Part shown: positions 18,966 through 27,800 of the stretch, piece after piece
Position numbering within the stretch: the stretch's first letter is position 1
Layout: each line of letters starts with the position of its first letter
Origin: Cobetia amphilecti
GTDB lineage: Bacteria > Pseudomonadota > Gammaproteobacteria > Pseudomonadales > Halomonadaceae
DNA: 64,000 nucleotides
Reading direction: 5' to 3'
Assembly (NCBI RefSeq): GCF_020217465.1
Contig: NZ_CP084115.1
Location: 992,001-1,056,000 of the forward strand
Translations under genes and position numbers: made by a program
Notes under the pieces: model-generated
Told to the model about the DNA's origin: nothing
The model's input: only the letters and a program-made list of their open reading frames with translations
Database searches by the model: none

Positions 18966-19820
18966 ATGGTGTCTTCCGACCAGCGCTCATCCGCACCCTC
19001 CGTATCCCCTACATCAGAGACGCAGGACGCCGCGACTTCATCCGATGTCGCGGCGTCCTGCGTGGTGCAACGCATTCCTGCCACTCCCGCCGAGTGGAAG
19101 ACCCTCGGCGAGCTTGATGCCCGCCTGCCGGTGCGGCCGGCCGTGGTGCCGGTCTCGCTGCCGACGGCCGGGCTGATCATCGTCGATGAGATCAACGGCT
19201 TCTGTCAGGTCGCAGGCGGTGCGCTGGCGCCTCAGACGCCCAATGCCCAGGTCAGCAGGATGATTGCCCTCAGCGATGCTCTGGCGCGAACCTTCAGTGA
19301 GCGCAAGCGCCCCTTGCTGGCCTTCATTGATTCCCATGCGCCGGGCAAGCCGGAGCCGCCTTATCCCGCCCATTGTGAGCAGGGCAGCGGTGAGGATGAG
19401 CTGGTGGCGGAACTTGCCTGGCTGGAGGAGGAGCCGCAGGCCACGCTGGTGCGCAAGGACTGCATCAATGGCTATGTCGGCGCGATTGATCCCCATACCC
19501 AGGTCAATGCGCTGCAGGAGTGGGTGAGCGACGAAGGGCTGGAAACCCTGGTCGTGGTAGGCATCTGCACCGATATCTGCGTGATGGATCTGGTATTGAC
19601 GTTGCTGTCGGCGCGCAATCACGGCCTGCTGGGCAAGGTGCGTGACATCGTGGTGCTGGAGCCCGGCTGTGCCACCTACGATCTGCCGGCCGAAGTGGTT
19701 GAGCAGCTGGGGCTCCCCGATACGGCGACGCATCCCCAGGCAGACAGTCATCACATCGGACTTTACTGCATGGCGGCGCGTGGTGCGGTGATCGCCAGTC
19801 AGCTTGAGCTGACTTCTTGA
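18966..19820 (+). CDS. Isochorismatase-family cysteine hydrolase, nicotinamidase-like
   Basis: A 284-residue cytoplasmic hydrolase. The family triad is visible: Asp74 in IIVDEINGF, Lys164 in VRKDCINGY and Cys205 in GICTDICVMD. Asp122, His124 and His137 (FIDSHAPG and YPAHC) look like the metal site of nicotinamidases, so nicotinamide deamidation to nicotinate is the best guess, though other amidases are possible. The first 35 residues are Ser/Ala/Thr-rich and include the perfect inverted repeat at 19021-19062; a later start cannot be excluded. It follows the prephenate-dehydratase-like gene by 63 bases. Confidence 0.8.
   Translation: MVSSDQRSSAPSVSPTSETQDAATSSDVAASCVVQRIPATPAEWKTLGELDARLPVRPAVVPVSLPTAGLIIVDEINGFCQVAGGALAPQTPNAQVSRMIALSDALARTFSERKRPLLAFIDSHAPGKPEPPYPAHCEQGSGEDELVAELAWLEEEPQATLVRKDCINGYVGAIDPHTQVNALQEWVSDEGLETLVVVGICTDICVMDLVLTLLSARNHGLLGKVRDIVVLEPGCATYDLPAEVVEQLGLPDTATHPQADSHHIGLYCMAARGAVIASQLELTS
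19021..19062. repeat. Perfect 16-bp inverted repeat near the hydrolase start
   Basis: CGCAGGACGCCGCGAC (19021-19036) is exactly complementary to 19047-19062 with a ten-base spacer. It lies in the 5' coding part of the hydrolase and would form a strong mRNA hairpin or, if the true start is later, sit in its leader. Confidence 0.8.
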
Positions 19821-20014
19821 GCAGATGTCGTGAGCTGCTGTCATGGATTGAGCTGCGTCTCTCGTAGCGTCGCCGGAGAGAGGGGTAGACGATTAGAGAG
19901 TAATTGAAGAGAGAGGAAGAGCAGGGGTGGTGGCAGGAAGGCAGCAATTTCGCCAACTGCCGCGCAGGCAATACTGCTCGTCTGCGCAAAAGGTAGTTTG
20001 ATTACAACATCTGG

Positions 20015-20059
20015 CCATGAAAACGCCGCCTCTCTTGCGAGCAGGCGGCGTTTTCATGG
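20015..20059. terminator. Bidirectional terminator between hydrolase and mgsA
   Basis: CCATGAAAACGCCGCC (20015-20030) pairs with 20044-20059 around a 13-base loop; TTTT and AAAA tracts are inside the stem, so it can act on both strands. It lies just before the mgsA stop at 20078 on the minus strand. No gene is seen in 19821-20014. Confidence 0.8.
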
Positions 20060-20077
20060 GGCGACAGCCAGCGTCAT

Positions 20078-20551
20078 TCAGGCGCGGGTGCTGACCCAGT
20101 CGTTGGCGTCGGGCACGGCGACTTCGACTTCCTCGGAGATCAACTTCGAGTGGAAGAGGAAGTCCGCGCTGGCCGCATTGCTGGCGACCGGCACGTTCCA
20201 CAATGCCGCCAGGCGCAGCAGCGCCTTGACGTCAGGATCATGCGGCATCGGCGCGAACGGGTCCCACAGGAAGACCAGCAGGTCCAGATTGCCTTCGGCG
20301 ATGCGCGCGCCGATCTGCTGATCACCGCCCAGCGGGCCGCTCAGCAGGCCTTCGACCTCGAGGCCCAGCTCCTTGCTGATGCGGCGGGCAGTCGTGCCCG
20401 TGCCCAGCAGCTGGTGGCGGGATAGCTCATCGCGCCAGCGATTGGCCCACGCCAGCATTTCATCCTTCTTGCCATCGTGCGCCACCAGCGCAATGCGCTT
20501 GCGTGCTGGCAGGGTGCGCCGTGCCTGGCGCTTGGGTCGTTGTTCGCTCAT
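20078..20551 (-). CDS. mgsA: Methylglyoxal synthase
   Basis: Converts dihydroxyacetone phosphate to methylglyoxal and phosphate, bypassing lower glycolysis when phosphate is short. The 157-residue product has a basic N-terminal arm, then KRIALVAHDGKKDEM, GTGTTARRI (phosphate binding) and SGPLGGDQQIGARI with the catalytic Asp at residue 77. It lies 79 bases after pyk on the same strand and may be co-transcribed with it, pairing two outlets of the triose pool. Confidence 0.96.
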   Translation of the reverse strand: MSEQRPKRQARRTLPARKRIALVAHDGKKDEMLAWANRWRDELSRHQLLGTGTTARRISKELGLEVEGLLSGPLGGDQQIGARIAEGNLDLLVFLWDPFAPMPHDPDVKALLRLAALWNVPVASNAASADFLFHSKLISEEVEVAVPDANDWVSTRA

Positions 20552-20630
20552 TCCCTGACCTCCTGAGGATGGGGCAATGTCGCTGGCCTCCCGCCTCGAA
20601 AGGTCCGGGGCGGGAGGCCAGCGAGGCCGA

Positions 20631-22100
20631 TCAGTCGATGGTGCTGCCGACAGTGACGATCTTCATGGTGTTGGTGCCGCCATGTGCGTTCATCTGGTCG
20701 CCACGGGTCAGGATCACCAGGTCACCGCGAGTCGCGATGCCACGGGCTTCCAGTTCCGCGATGGCGCGGCGGTTGATTTCCGCCGCCGGCAATTCGCTGG
20801 AATCGAAGGGCAGTGACACCACACCACGGTAGAGCGCCATGCGACGCTGGGTCTTCTGGTCCTGCGCCAGGCCGACGATGGGCAGACCGGAGCGGATGCG
20901 CGAGGCGATCAGCGGGGTATAGCCGGATTCCGTCATGCACACGATGGCCACGACACCGGTCAGGTGGTTGGCGGCATACATCGCGGACAGCGCGATGGTC
21001 TCGTCGGTCTTGCTGAAGCCTTCGTGGATGCGGTGCTGGGATTCCTGCGCGGCACGCTCACGTTCGGCGCCCAGGCAGACGCGATCCATGGTCTCGATGG
21101 TCTCGACCGGGAAGTCGCCGGCGGCGGTCTCGGCCGACAGCATCACGGCGTCGGTGCCGTCGAGCACGGCATTGGCGACGTCGAAGACTTCGGCGCGGGT
21201 CGGCAGCGGTGCGCTGATCATGGATTCCATCATCTGGGTGGCCGTGATGACCACGCGGTTGAGGCTGCGCGCGCGGCGGATCATGCGCTTCTGCACACCG
21301 ATCAGCTGAGCATCGCCAATCTCGACGCCCAGATCGCCACGCGCCACCATCACGCCTTCACTGGCGAGGATGATGCCATCCAGCACGGCGTCGTCGGCCA
21401 CGGCTTCGGCGCGCTCGACCTTGGCGATCAGGCCGATGTCACGACCTTCCTCGCCCAGCAGTTCACGTGCCAGCTGCATGTCGGCGCCGCTGCGCGGGAA
21501 GGACACGGCCAGATAGTCGACGCCGATATCGATGGCGGTCTTCAGGTCAGCCTTGTCCTTGTCGGTCAGGGCTTCGGCAGACAGGCCGCCGCCCTGCTTG
21601 TTGATGCCCTTGTTGTTGGACAGCTTGCCGCCGACCTTGACGGTGGTGTGGATCTCGTTGCCCTTGAGCTCATTGACCTCAAGCACCACACGGCCATCGT
21701 CGAGCAGCAGCACGTCGCCCGCGACCACGTCATCGGCCAGTTCCTGGTAGTCACAGCCGACACGCTCGACGGTACCTTCATCACGGCCCAGGCCGATATC
21801 GAGGATGAACGGCTGGCCTTCGCTCAGCTTGACGGCGGTATCCTTGAAGCGCGCGATGCGGATCTTCGGACCCTGCAGATCGCCCAGCACGGCGACGCTG
21901 CGGCCCTGGGCGGCGGCGGCCTGACGTACGGCCTCGGCGCGCATGCGGTGGTCTTCGGGGCTACCGTGGGAGAAGTTGAGGCGTACCACATCGACTCCGG
22001 CACGAATCATCGCGTCGAGCACACCCGGCTTGTCACTGGCAGGGCCGAGAGTGGCGACAATCTTGGTGCGGCGGATCGGGCCGTTGAACGCGTGCGGCAT
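20631..22100 (-). CDS. pyk: Pyruvate kinase (PykA type)
   Basis: Makes pyruvate and ATP from phosphoenolpyruvate and ADP. The 489 residues carry [14 protein letters not shown] at the start, [10 protein letters not shown], the catalytic-region [12 protein letters not shown], and [12 protein letters not shown]. Length and the short C-domain resemble PykA (type II, AMP or sugar-phosphate activated in other species). ATG 22100 is chosen for AAGGAG nine bases before it; a GTG at 22121 overlaps that site. A HexR-like box lies upstream at 22160-22174, overlapping a TAAAAT hexamer on the minus strand. Confidence 0.96.
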   Translation of the reverse strand: MPHAFNGPIRRTKIVATLGPASDKPGVLDAMIRAGVDVVRLNFSHGSPEDHRMRAEAVRQAAAAQGRSVAVLGDLQGPKIRIARFKDTAVKLSEGQPFILDIGLGRDEGTVERVGCDYQELADDVVAGDVLLLDDGRVVLEVNELKGNEIHTTVKVGGKLSNNKGINKQGGGLSAEALTDKDKADLKTAIDIGVDYLAVSFPRSGADMQLARELLGEEGRDIGLIAKVERAEAVADDAVLDGIILASEGVMVARGDLGVEIGDAQLIGVQKRMIRRARSLNRVVITATQMMESMISAPLPTRAEVFDVANAVLDGTDAVMLSAETAAGDFPVETIETMDRVCLGAERERAAQESQHRIHEGFSKTDETIALSAMYAANHLTGVVAIVCMTESGYTPLIASRIRSGLPIVGLAQDQKTQRRMALYRGVVSLPFDSSELPAAEINRRAIAELEARGIATRGDLVILTRGDQMNAHGGTNTMKIVTVGSTID

Positions 22101-22159
22101 GAAAGCATACTCCTTGAACACTGGCGTGATGGACTGGCTGAAAACGCAAACCAGGTTGT

Positions 22160-22174
22160 TGTCATTTTACTACA
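22160..22174 (-). promoter_or_regulatory. Candidate HexR box before pyk
   Basis: TGTAGTAAAATGACA on the minus strand is close to the HexR consensus TGTARTwwAAwTACA known from gammaproteobacterial pyk, gap and zwf promoters. It lies 60 bases before the pyk start and overlaps the hexamer TAAAAT (possible -10). hexR itself is not in the window. Confidence 0.5.
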
Positions 22175-22454
22175 TTGAAGGCTGAAAGGGAGCCTGTCGA
22201 GTATCGTCGGCTGTCGTTGTCCATTCTCGTGATCACGATCGGGACTGCAAGGGGTGACGTGAAGTATGCCGAGCGATTGTTGCGAATACGTTGTCGCGGG
22301 TACGCGGACACGGGCTGGGGCGTCAGGGTATGCCGCGCTGCGCCATGTGGGCGCGGCCCGTCATTTCGAGGCCTGACGGCCAGGCGTCGCATGTTCTCTG
22401 CGGCAGCGTCGTGGTGACCGCCCCGTCACGCCAATGTCCGCTGGCTGGCTTTCA

Positions 22455-22483
22455 CTGACAGCCATTCCAGTGCTACCTATATA
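22455..22483 (+). promoter_or_regulatory. Sigma70-like promoter upstream of topA
   Basis: CTGACA (22455-22460), a 17-base spacer and TATATA (22478-22483) match sigma70 elements well. Transcription would start near 22490, giving topA a leader of about 380 bases, or starting a separate short RNA. Confidence 0.45.
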
Positions 22484-22872
22484 GTGGCAATACCCTGCTG
22501 AGCGAAATTTCCGCTCATCGGACCAGCTCAGACCGTGCACCGGCCCCGTGTATCGGGCCCGTTGACCGCTGCCATGCGCTGATGACCTATGCTCAAACCC
22601 GGCTCGAATGCCGGATTGCCACGACCACATGCCTGATGGCTGTCGATGTCATTCGGCGCAAGCCGCATGCTGACATGGCGGGTGGCATGGCATGTCTCGA
22701 GGCTGTCGCAGAGGCGCCCTGTCGAGCCGCCCTGACGAGGCGTCAGTCTCAACATTGCTGGTCAGCGCTGAAATGCTGGGGTAGGGTAGGCGCATTTTTC
22801 GGCTGGGACAAAACCCAGCGCGACGAGTCATTCGCCGGCGCAATCAGCGCCGGCCAGGAGATGCGAGCAACC

Positions 22873-25515
22873 ATGGGCAAGTCACTGGTGATCGTCGAGT
22901 CGCCCGCCAAGGCCAAGACCATCAACAAGTATCTCGGCAACGACTTCGTGGTGAAGTCGAGTGTCGGGCACATCCGCGACCTGCCGACCAGCGGAAGCGG
23001 CAAGCAGGCCACCGACCCCAAGGAACGTGCCCGTCAGGCGGCGGAGACTCGCAAGATGTCGCCCGAGGTCAAGGCGGCTCACAAGGCGCAGAAGGCCAAG
23101 ACCCAGTTGATCCGCCGCATGGGGGTCGATCCGGAGAATGGCTGGGAGGCGCATTACGAGATCCTGCCCGGCAAGGAAAAGGTCGTTTCCGAGCTGACGC
23201 GTCTGGCCGAGAAAGCCGACACCATCTATCTCGCGACGGATCTGGACCGCGAAGGTGAGGCGATTGCCTGGCACCTGCGCGAGACCATCGGTGGCGACGA
23301 TTCGCGTTACAAGCGCGTGGTGTTCAACGAGATCACCAAGAAGGCGATCACGGCGGCCTTCGATGAGCCGGGCGAATTGAAGATGGATCGCGTGCATGCC
23401 CAGCAGGCACGCCGCTATCTGGATCGCGTCGTCGGCTTCATGGTCTCGCCGCTGCTGTGGGCCAAGGTCGCTCGTGGCCTGTCTGCCGGTCGTGTGCAGT
23501 CGGTTGCCGTGCGTCTGATCGTCGAGCGTGAGCGCGAGATCCGCGCCTTCATCCCTGAAGAGTTCTGGGATGTCCACGCTGAGCTGGCCGCCGCCAGTGG
23601 TGAAGCGATTCGTTTCGAGCTGGCGCGTCAGGATGGCAAGGCCTTCCGCCCGACCAGCGAGAAGGAGACGATGGACCGCATCGCGGCGCTGCGCACGGCC
23701 AAGCTCGCGATCACCAATCGTGAAGACAAGCCGACGCGCTCCAAGCCGAACGCGCCGTTCATCACCTCGACCCTGCAGCAGGCGGCCAGTGGTCGTCTCG
23801 GCTTCTCGGTCAAGAAGACCATGATGATGGCCCAGCGTCTCTACGAGGCGGGTTACATCACCTACATGCGTACCGACTCGACCAATCTGTCGGCGGACGC
23901 GGTGGCCACGGCGCGCGACTTCATCAGCGAAGAATACGGCAGCAACTACCTGCCGGAAGCGGCCAACGTCTACTCCAGCAAGGAAGGCGCCCAGGAAGCG
24001 CACGAAGCGATTCGTCCTTCCGAAGTGTCGCGCCGCGCCACCGATCTCGCCGGCATGGAACGTGACGCCGAGCGCCTGTATGAGCTGATCTGGCGTCAGT
24101 TCGTGGCCTGTCAGATGCTGCCGGCCGAATACCTGTCCTCCACGCTGACCATCGAAGTGGATGGCTACGAGCTGCGTGCCAAGGGCCGTGTGCTCAAGTT
24201 CGACGGCTACACGCGTGTCATGAAGCCGATGGGCAAGAAGGAAGAGGACCAGTCGCTGCCGGACCTCGCCATCGGCGAGAAGCTGGACCTGGTCGAGCTG
24301 CAGCCGCTGCAGCACTTCACCAAGCCCACGGCGCGTTACACCGAGGCCAGCCTGGTCAAGGAGCTGGAGAAGCGCGGTATCGGTCGTCCGTCTACCTATG
24401 CCGCCATCATCTCCACCATCCAGGACCGTGGCTACGTGGCGCTGGAAAACCGTCGCTTCTATGCCGAGAAACTGGGCGACATCGTCACCGATCGCCTCAG
24501 CGAGTCCTTCAAGGACCTGATGGACTTCGGCTTCACGGCGCGCATGGAAGACTATCTCGATGAGGTGGCCAACGGCGGGCGCAACTGGCGCGAGCTGCTG
24601 GACACCTTCTACGCCGAGTTCAAGGCCGAGCTGGACCACGCCCAGTCCGAAGAGGGCATGCGTCCCAACCAGCCGGTGCCGACGGACATCGCCTGCCCGA
24701 CCTGTGGGCGTGAGATGCAGATTCGTACCGCCTCGACCGGGGTCTTCCTGGGCTGTTCCGGCTACAACCTGCCGCCCAAGGAGCGCTGCAAGACCACCAT
24801 CGATCTGCTGCCGGGCGATGAAGCCGTGGCGGCCGATGCCGGTGAAGATGCCGAGACGGATGCGCTGCGCGCCAAGCGTCGCTGCCCGATCTGCGCCACC
24901 GCGATGGACAGCTACCTGATCGATGAGCAGCGCAAGCTGCACGTCTGCGGCAATAGCCCGGACTGTGTCGGTCATGAGGTCGAGGAAGGTCAGTTCCGCA
25001 TCAAGGGTTACGATGGCCCGGTGATCGAGTGCGACAAGTGCGGCTCCGACATGCAGCTCAAGACCGGGCGTTTCGGCAAGTACTTCGGCTGCACCAACGA
25101 GAATTGCAAGAATACCCGCAAGCTGCTCAAGTCCGGTGAAGTGGCGCCGCCGAAGATGGACCCGATTCCGATGCCGGAACTAGCCTGCGTCAAGGTCGAG
25201 GACCACTACGTGCTGCGCGATGGCGCCAGTGGCCTGTTCCTGGCGGCCAGTCAGTTCCCCAAGAATCGCGAGACGCGTCCGCCGCTGGTCAAGGAGCTCA
25301 AGGCGCACGCCGACGAGCTGCCGGAGAAGTATCACTTCATTCTCGAGGCCCCGGATCAGGACCCGGACGGACGTCCGGCGCAGATTCGCTTCTCGCGCAA
25401 GGTCAAGGCTCAGTACGTCATGACCGATGAGGAAGGCAAGGCGACCGGTTGGAAAGCGACCTACGACAACGGCCGCTGGGTCGTCGAGGACAAGCGCAAG
25501 GGAGCCAAGAGCTGA
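22873..25515 (+). CDS. topA: DNA topoisomerase I
   Basis: Relaxes negatively supercoiled DNA by single-strand cleavage. The 880 residues start with the TOPRIM domain ([36 protein letters not shown]), then the cleavage domain with active-site Tyr in [12 protein letters not shown], and three C-terminal zinc-ribbon units ([16 protein letters not shown] and CDKCGSDM series). After them comes a topoisomerase C-terminal repeat. ATG 22873 matches the family N-terminus MGKSLVI; ATG 22861 directly abuts AGGAG and is too close. Its stop overlaps the next start (TGATG). Confidence 0.96.
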   Translation: MGKSLVIVESPAKAKTINKYLGNDFVVKSSVGHIRDLPTSGSGKQATDPKERARQAAETRKMSPEVKAAHKAQKAKTQLIRRMGVDPENGWEAHYEILPGKEKVVSELTRLAEKADTIYLATDLDREGEAIAWHLRETIGGDDSRYKRVVFNEITKKAITAAFDEPGELKMDRVHAQQARRYLDRVVGFMVSPLLWAKVARGLSAGRVQSVAVRLIVEREREIRAFIPEEFWDVHAELAAASGEAIRFELARQDGKAFRPTSEKETMDRIAALRTAKLAITNREDKPTRSKPNAPFITSTLQQAASGRLGFSVKKTMMMAQRLYEAGYITYMRTDSTNLSADAVATARDFISEEYGSNYLPEAANVYSSKEGAQEAHEAIRPSEVSRRATDLAGMERDAERLYELIWRQFVACQMLPAEYLSSTLTIEVDGYELRAKGRVLKFDGYTRVMKPMGKKEEDQSLPDLAIGEKLDLVELQPLQHFTKPTARYTEASLVKELEKRGIGRPSTYAAIISTIQDRGYVALENRRFYAEKLGDIVTDRLSESFKDLMDFGFTARMEDYLDEVANGGRNWRELLDTFYAEFKAELDHAQSEEGMRPNQPVPTDIACPTCGREMQIRTASTGVFLGCSGYNLPPKERCKTTIDLLPGDEAVAADAGEDAETDALRAKRRCPICATAMDSYLIDEQRKLHVCGNSPDCVGHEVEEGQFRIKGYDGPVIECDKCGSDMQLKTGRFGKYFGCTNENCKNTRKLLKSGEVAPPKMDPIPMPELACVKVEDHYVLRDGASGLFLAASQFPKNRETRPPLVKELKAHADELPEKYHFILEAPDQDPDGRPAQIRFSRKVKAQYVMTDEEGKATGWKATYDNGRWVVEDKRKGAKS

Positions 25516-25994
25516 TGAGCCAGCGTGCCCGTACCAATCAGCTGCTGTATCAGGCCGAGTTGCTGCTGGCCCAGTCAGCAGCCTCTGGCGACGATGAGCA
25601 TGCCGTGGCGCGTCGCATGGCCGGTGAAGAGGGTGCGCTCGCTCTGCTGGAGCTGGCGCTGGCGTCATTGCTGGAAGAATGTGCCGTGACGGCGCGCTGG
25701 CCGCAGGGGAGCTGGCGCGAGCGCCTGGCGTCGCCACCGACGCCCATCGCCGAGGTCGAGCAGCTGCGCAGCCTGCTGGAGCGCCCCGACAGCTGGTTGT
25801 CTGAGCTGGTCGCGGATGTGACCCGCCTGCATGAAGAGGGCGGCGTCGCTCGCCGCGAGGAATCGCGTTCGCGTGGTGATGGTCTGATCATCGCGGCAGC
25901 CTCGAGCGCCTCGCTGGCCGAGCGTCTCAGCGCCGCCATCACGGCATTCAAGGCGCTGCTGCCGCAGCTGCGTGAGTCGAGTGTCGAGTGGTAG
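25515..25994 (+). CDS. DUF6586-like protein downstream of topA
   Basis: A 159-residue, mostly helical cytoplasmic protein rich in Ala, Leu and Glu (TNQLLYQAELLLAQ at the start). It starts within the topA stop, so it is coupled to topA. It resembles the conserved hypothetical protein that follows topA in Pseudomonas (DUF6586 as I recall). No catalytic motif is seen. Function unknown; location suggests a role linked to DNA topology, but that is only context. Confidence 0.75.
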   Translation: MSQRARTNQLLYQAELLLAQSAASGDDEHAVARRMAGEEGALALLELALASLLEECAVTARWPQGSWRERLASPPTPIAEVEQLRSLLERPDSWLSELVADVTRLHEEGGVARREESRSRGDGLIIAAASSASLAERLSAAITAFKALLPQLRESSVEW

Positions 25995-26049
25995 GTCAAG
26001 GCGTTGATCTGGTGCTGCACGCTGGTGATGACTGGCGCATGGCAATCGG

Positions 26050-26079
26050 GTGACGTTTCGCCTTCACGGGTGCTAGACT
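26050..26079 (+). promoter_or_regulatory. Extended -10 promoter before the hairpin at 26111
   Basis: GTGACG (26050-26055) and TAGACT (26074-26079) are 18 bases apart; TGC just before the -10 makes an extended -10. Transcription would start near 26086, 25 bases before a strong terminator hairpin. Confidence 0.45.
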
Positions 26080-26110
26080 GATCGCATTGTGGCAAGCCCT
26101 GCATTCTCCG

Positions 26111-26146
26111 GTACGACCATGGCTCTGGCTGTGGTCGTACTTTTTT
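26111..26146 (+). terminator. Intrinsic terminator in a leader (attenuator or small-RNA end)
   Basis: GTACGACCA (26111-26119) pairs with TGGTCGTAC (26132-26140) and is followed by six Ts (26141-26146). It lies between the promoter at 26050 and the small gene at 26247, not directly after any coding region; the nearest upstream stop is 116 bases away. It could end the topA transcript, a short RNA of about 60 bases, or attenuate the small gene. Confidence 0.75.
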
Positions 26147-26246
26147 CTGCGTCGCTGATGGCAACGCGGTGCCGGGCTTGCCAGCCGTCGCGCTGACGAT
26201 TACAACGACGCCGGTATCTCGCGAGATGCCGTGCAGGAGGAATGAC

Positions 26247-26486
26247 GTGTCCGATCCCGCCGTACTTGAAATTGTGCAAATGGAAGATGGTGAAGTGATT
26301 CTGCGCGCCGCGGAAAGCGAAGGTGAGCCGCTGCTCAGCATTCGCATTTCGGACGAGGCCGCTGATCTGCTGCGTGACAATCGTTTCGAGGTTGCGCGTG
26401 AGATGATCGACCACGCCATCACCCGGACTCGCCTCTGGGATGGCGAAGAAGACGAGGACGAGCAGTCAGAAGGCATCGTGCACTGA
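26247..26486 (+). CDS. Small acidic conserved protein between topA and lexA
   Basis: A 79-residue acidic protein (SDPAVLEIVQMEDGEVILR at the start, EDEDEQSEGIVH at the end). GTG 26247 is chosen because AGGAGG lies at 26235-26240, seven bases away, although an in-frame ATG exists at 26169 without such a site. A similar small conserved protein occupies this place in Pseudomonas. No domain or membrane segment recognised. A strong bidirectional terminator follows. Confidence 0.75.
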   Translation: MSDPAVLEIVQMEDGEVILRAAESEGEPLLSIRISDEAADLLRDNRFEVAREMIDHAITRTRLWDGEEDEDEQSEGIVH

Positions 26487-26506
26487 TTCATCGCTCGCGC
26501 TTCGCG

Positions 26507-26542
26507 CACAAAAAAACCCGCCTCGAGGCGGGTTTTTTTGTG
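26507..26542. terminator. Bidirectional terminator before lexA end
   Basis: A perfect 36-base palindrome, CACAAAAAAACCCGCCTC and its complement with no spacer, with seven As and seven Ts. It ends both the small acidic gene and lexA, which converge here. Confidence 0.92.
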
Positions 26543-26632
26543 CAATGCGTGCGGCTTTTCTGTTGCTCAGAGCTCTGCGAGAAAGGTGCTGCTGGGCATA
26601 GCTCGTTGCTCAAAGCGCTGCTGGTCAAGGCC

Positions 26633-27262
26633 TCAGTGCAGGCCACCATCGCGGATGACGCCCACCCCGAGACCCTCGATCTCCAGGCTGTCCGTGCGCA
26701 GGTCGACCTTGATCGGTGAGAAGTCCTCGTTCTCGGCTTCCAGCCACACGTAATGCCCGTCACGGCGGAAGCGCTTGACGGTGACCTCATCCCCCAGACG
26801 TGCCACCACGATCTGGCCGTCACGCACGCTGCTGGTGCGGTGCACGGCCAGCAGGTCGCCTTCCAGAATTCCCACGTCCTTCATCGACACGCCGCGTACA
26901 CGCAGCAGGTAGTCGGCAGCCGGCGAGAAGTAGTCGCTCGGTAGCGGACAATGACGGTCGATATGCTCGCTGGCAAGAATCGGGCTGCCGGCGGCCACTT
27001 CCCCGATCACCGGCAGGCCATCGTTGGCGCTGTCGTCGACGTCAGCCAGCGACGGCACGCGAATGCCGCGTGAGGTGCCCGGCACCATCTCGATGGCGCC
27101 CTTGCGCTTGAGGGCACGCAGATGCTCCTCGGCGGCATTCGGCGAGCGGAAGCCCAGCGCCTGGGCGATTTCGGCCCGCGTCGGCGGGTAGCCAGAGGAC
27201 TTGATGGTCTTGATGATGAAGTCGAAGACATCCTGCTGGCGCGGAGTAAGCGGCTGGGTCAT
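26633..27262 (-). CDS. lexA: SOS repressor LexA
   Basis: Represses SOS genes; self-cleaves with activated RecA after DNA damage. The 209-residue product has a winged helix ([24 protein letters not shown]), the cleavage site Ala91-Gly92 in EVAAGSP, catalytic Ser126 in RGVSMKDVG and Lys163 in [12 protein letters not shown] 27262 gives the family N-terminus; an upstream extension to 27445 has no homology and would span the SOS box. A sulA-like gene, present beside lexA in Pseudomonas, is absent here. Confidence 0.97.
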   Translation of the reverse strand: MTQPLTPRQQDVFDFIIKTIKSSGYPPTRAEIAQALGFRSPNAAEEHLRALKRKGAIEMVPGTSRGIRVPSLADVDDSANDGLPVIGEVAAGSPILASEHIDRHCPLPSDYFSPAADYLLRVRGVSMKDVGILEGDLLAVHRTSSVRDGQIVVARLGDEVTVKRFRRDGHYVWLEAENEDFSPIKVDLRTDSLEIEGLGVGVIRDGGLH

Positions 27263-27323
27263 GGCATTGCCTTTGGCCTGGGCGGCATCTTGAGCTGACG
27301 GCACGGGGTGTGCATCCATACAA

Positions 27324-27339
27324 CTGTCATTGTATCCAG
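27324..27339 (-). promoter_or_regulatory. LexA box (SOS operator) of lexA
   Basis: On the minus strand the site reads CTGGATACAATGACAG, fitting CTG-N10-CAG. It covers the -10 hexamer TACAAT and lies 62 bases before the lexA start, as expected for self-repression. Confidence 0.85.
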
Positions 27340-27356
27340 TCATGGCGGTCATGCAA
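27329..27356 (-). promoter_or_regulatory. lexA promoter
   Basis: Minus strand TTGCAT (27351-27356) and TACAAT (27329-27334) with a 16-base spacer. The -10 is inside the LexA box, so repression would block polymerase binding. Confidence 0.65.
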
Positions 27357-27589
27357 GGCATCGTGGCTTGCGTGGTGGCCTCAAAGGGCAGGTAGTCGCC
27401 GGGATATCGCTGTCTGGCGACTTTTCCTGCCGATATCCGAGGCATTCTTTCTTGAAGGGAATGTCTGGAAGCGAATGTCTGGAGATGAACCCGGCCTGGC
27501 TCTGGCGGGGTGGACAGTCACCGAGCATGACGAGCCCTTGAATCGGGATGGTCAGCGCTGAGGGAATATCAGGCTTGGCTAAACCTCTG

Positions 27590-27602
27590 GCGTTTGAAAC
27601 GC
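27590..27602. promoter_or_regulatory. Upstream GTTTGAAAC dyad (possible PsrA operator)
   Basis: GCGTTTGAAACGC is a symmetric site just before the -35 of the psrA promoter. With the copy at 27645 it brackets the promoter. PsrA autoregulation is known in Pseudomonas, whose sites contain GTTTG and CAAAC halves; identity as a PsrA site is inferred. Confidence 0.45.
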
Positions 27603-27609
27603 GAGAGAA

Positions 27610-27638
27610 TTGTCAGTCATGGCATGGCGCGCTAGAAT
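27610..27638 (+). promoter_or_regulatory. psrA promoter
   Basis: TTGTCA (27610-27615), 17 bases, TAGAAT (27633-27638): a good sigma70 match reading into psrA. Start expected near 27645, inside the second dyad. Confidence 0.65.
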
Positions 27639-27644
27639 CAAGGT

Positions 27645-27653
27645 GTTTCAAAC
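27645..27653. promoter_or_regulatory. Downstream GTTTCAAAC dyad (possible PsrA operator)
   Basis: GTTTCAAAC at the expected transcription start of psrA, the partner of the site at 27590. Its centre is about 53 bases from the first. Confidence 0.45.
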
Positions 27654-27800
27654 GAATGTTCGCCGAGGGTAGTGCTCACGGGTGTCATGATCGAACGCGC
27701 CTTGCGGTGAACCTGCACCACCTCATGAGAGAGTCGCCGCGCGGGGCTTGCGCCGTGACCTACGACTCCAGTCCTTTTCTACCTGACAAGGGTTCCGCCC

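Larger units (their letters stand above)
22101..22872. other. 772-base divergent region between pyk and topA
   Basis: No supported gene was found; the short open frames here lack a ribosome-binding site and any family resemblance. It holds the pyk control region (22101-22180) and a likely topA promoter at 22455-22483. Potential stem-loops include GAGCG-AAATTTC-CGCTC at about 22501-22517. An extended in-frame reading of topA from 22582 is possible but shows no homology before 22873. Confidence 0.6.
27263..27800. other. 538-base divergent region between lexA and psrA
   Basis: It holds the lexA promoter and SOS box (27324-27356), and a psrA promoter flanked by two GTTTnAAAC dyads (27590-27653). 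No supported gene is present: short frames at 27308-27561 and 27548-27997 lack homology. A 147-base psrA leader remains after the likely start site. Confidence 0.6.

Noticed and set aside
22162-22755. Several short minus-strand frames between pyk and topA
   Set aside because: No ribosome-binding sites, mutual overlap and no family resemblance.
22882-24975. Long minus-strand frame opposite topA (697 codons)
   Set aside because: Lies wholly within topA, in the mirrored codon phase, with no start signal or homology.
26119-26196. 25-codon open frame starting ATGGCTCTGGCTGTGG, hydrophobic at its start
   Set aside because: No ribosome-binding site, and its first codons are the right side of the terminator hairpin, which explains the sequence better.
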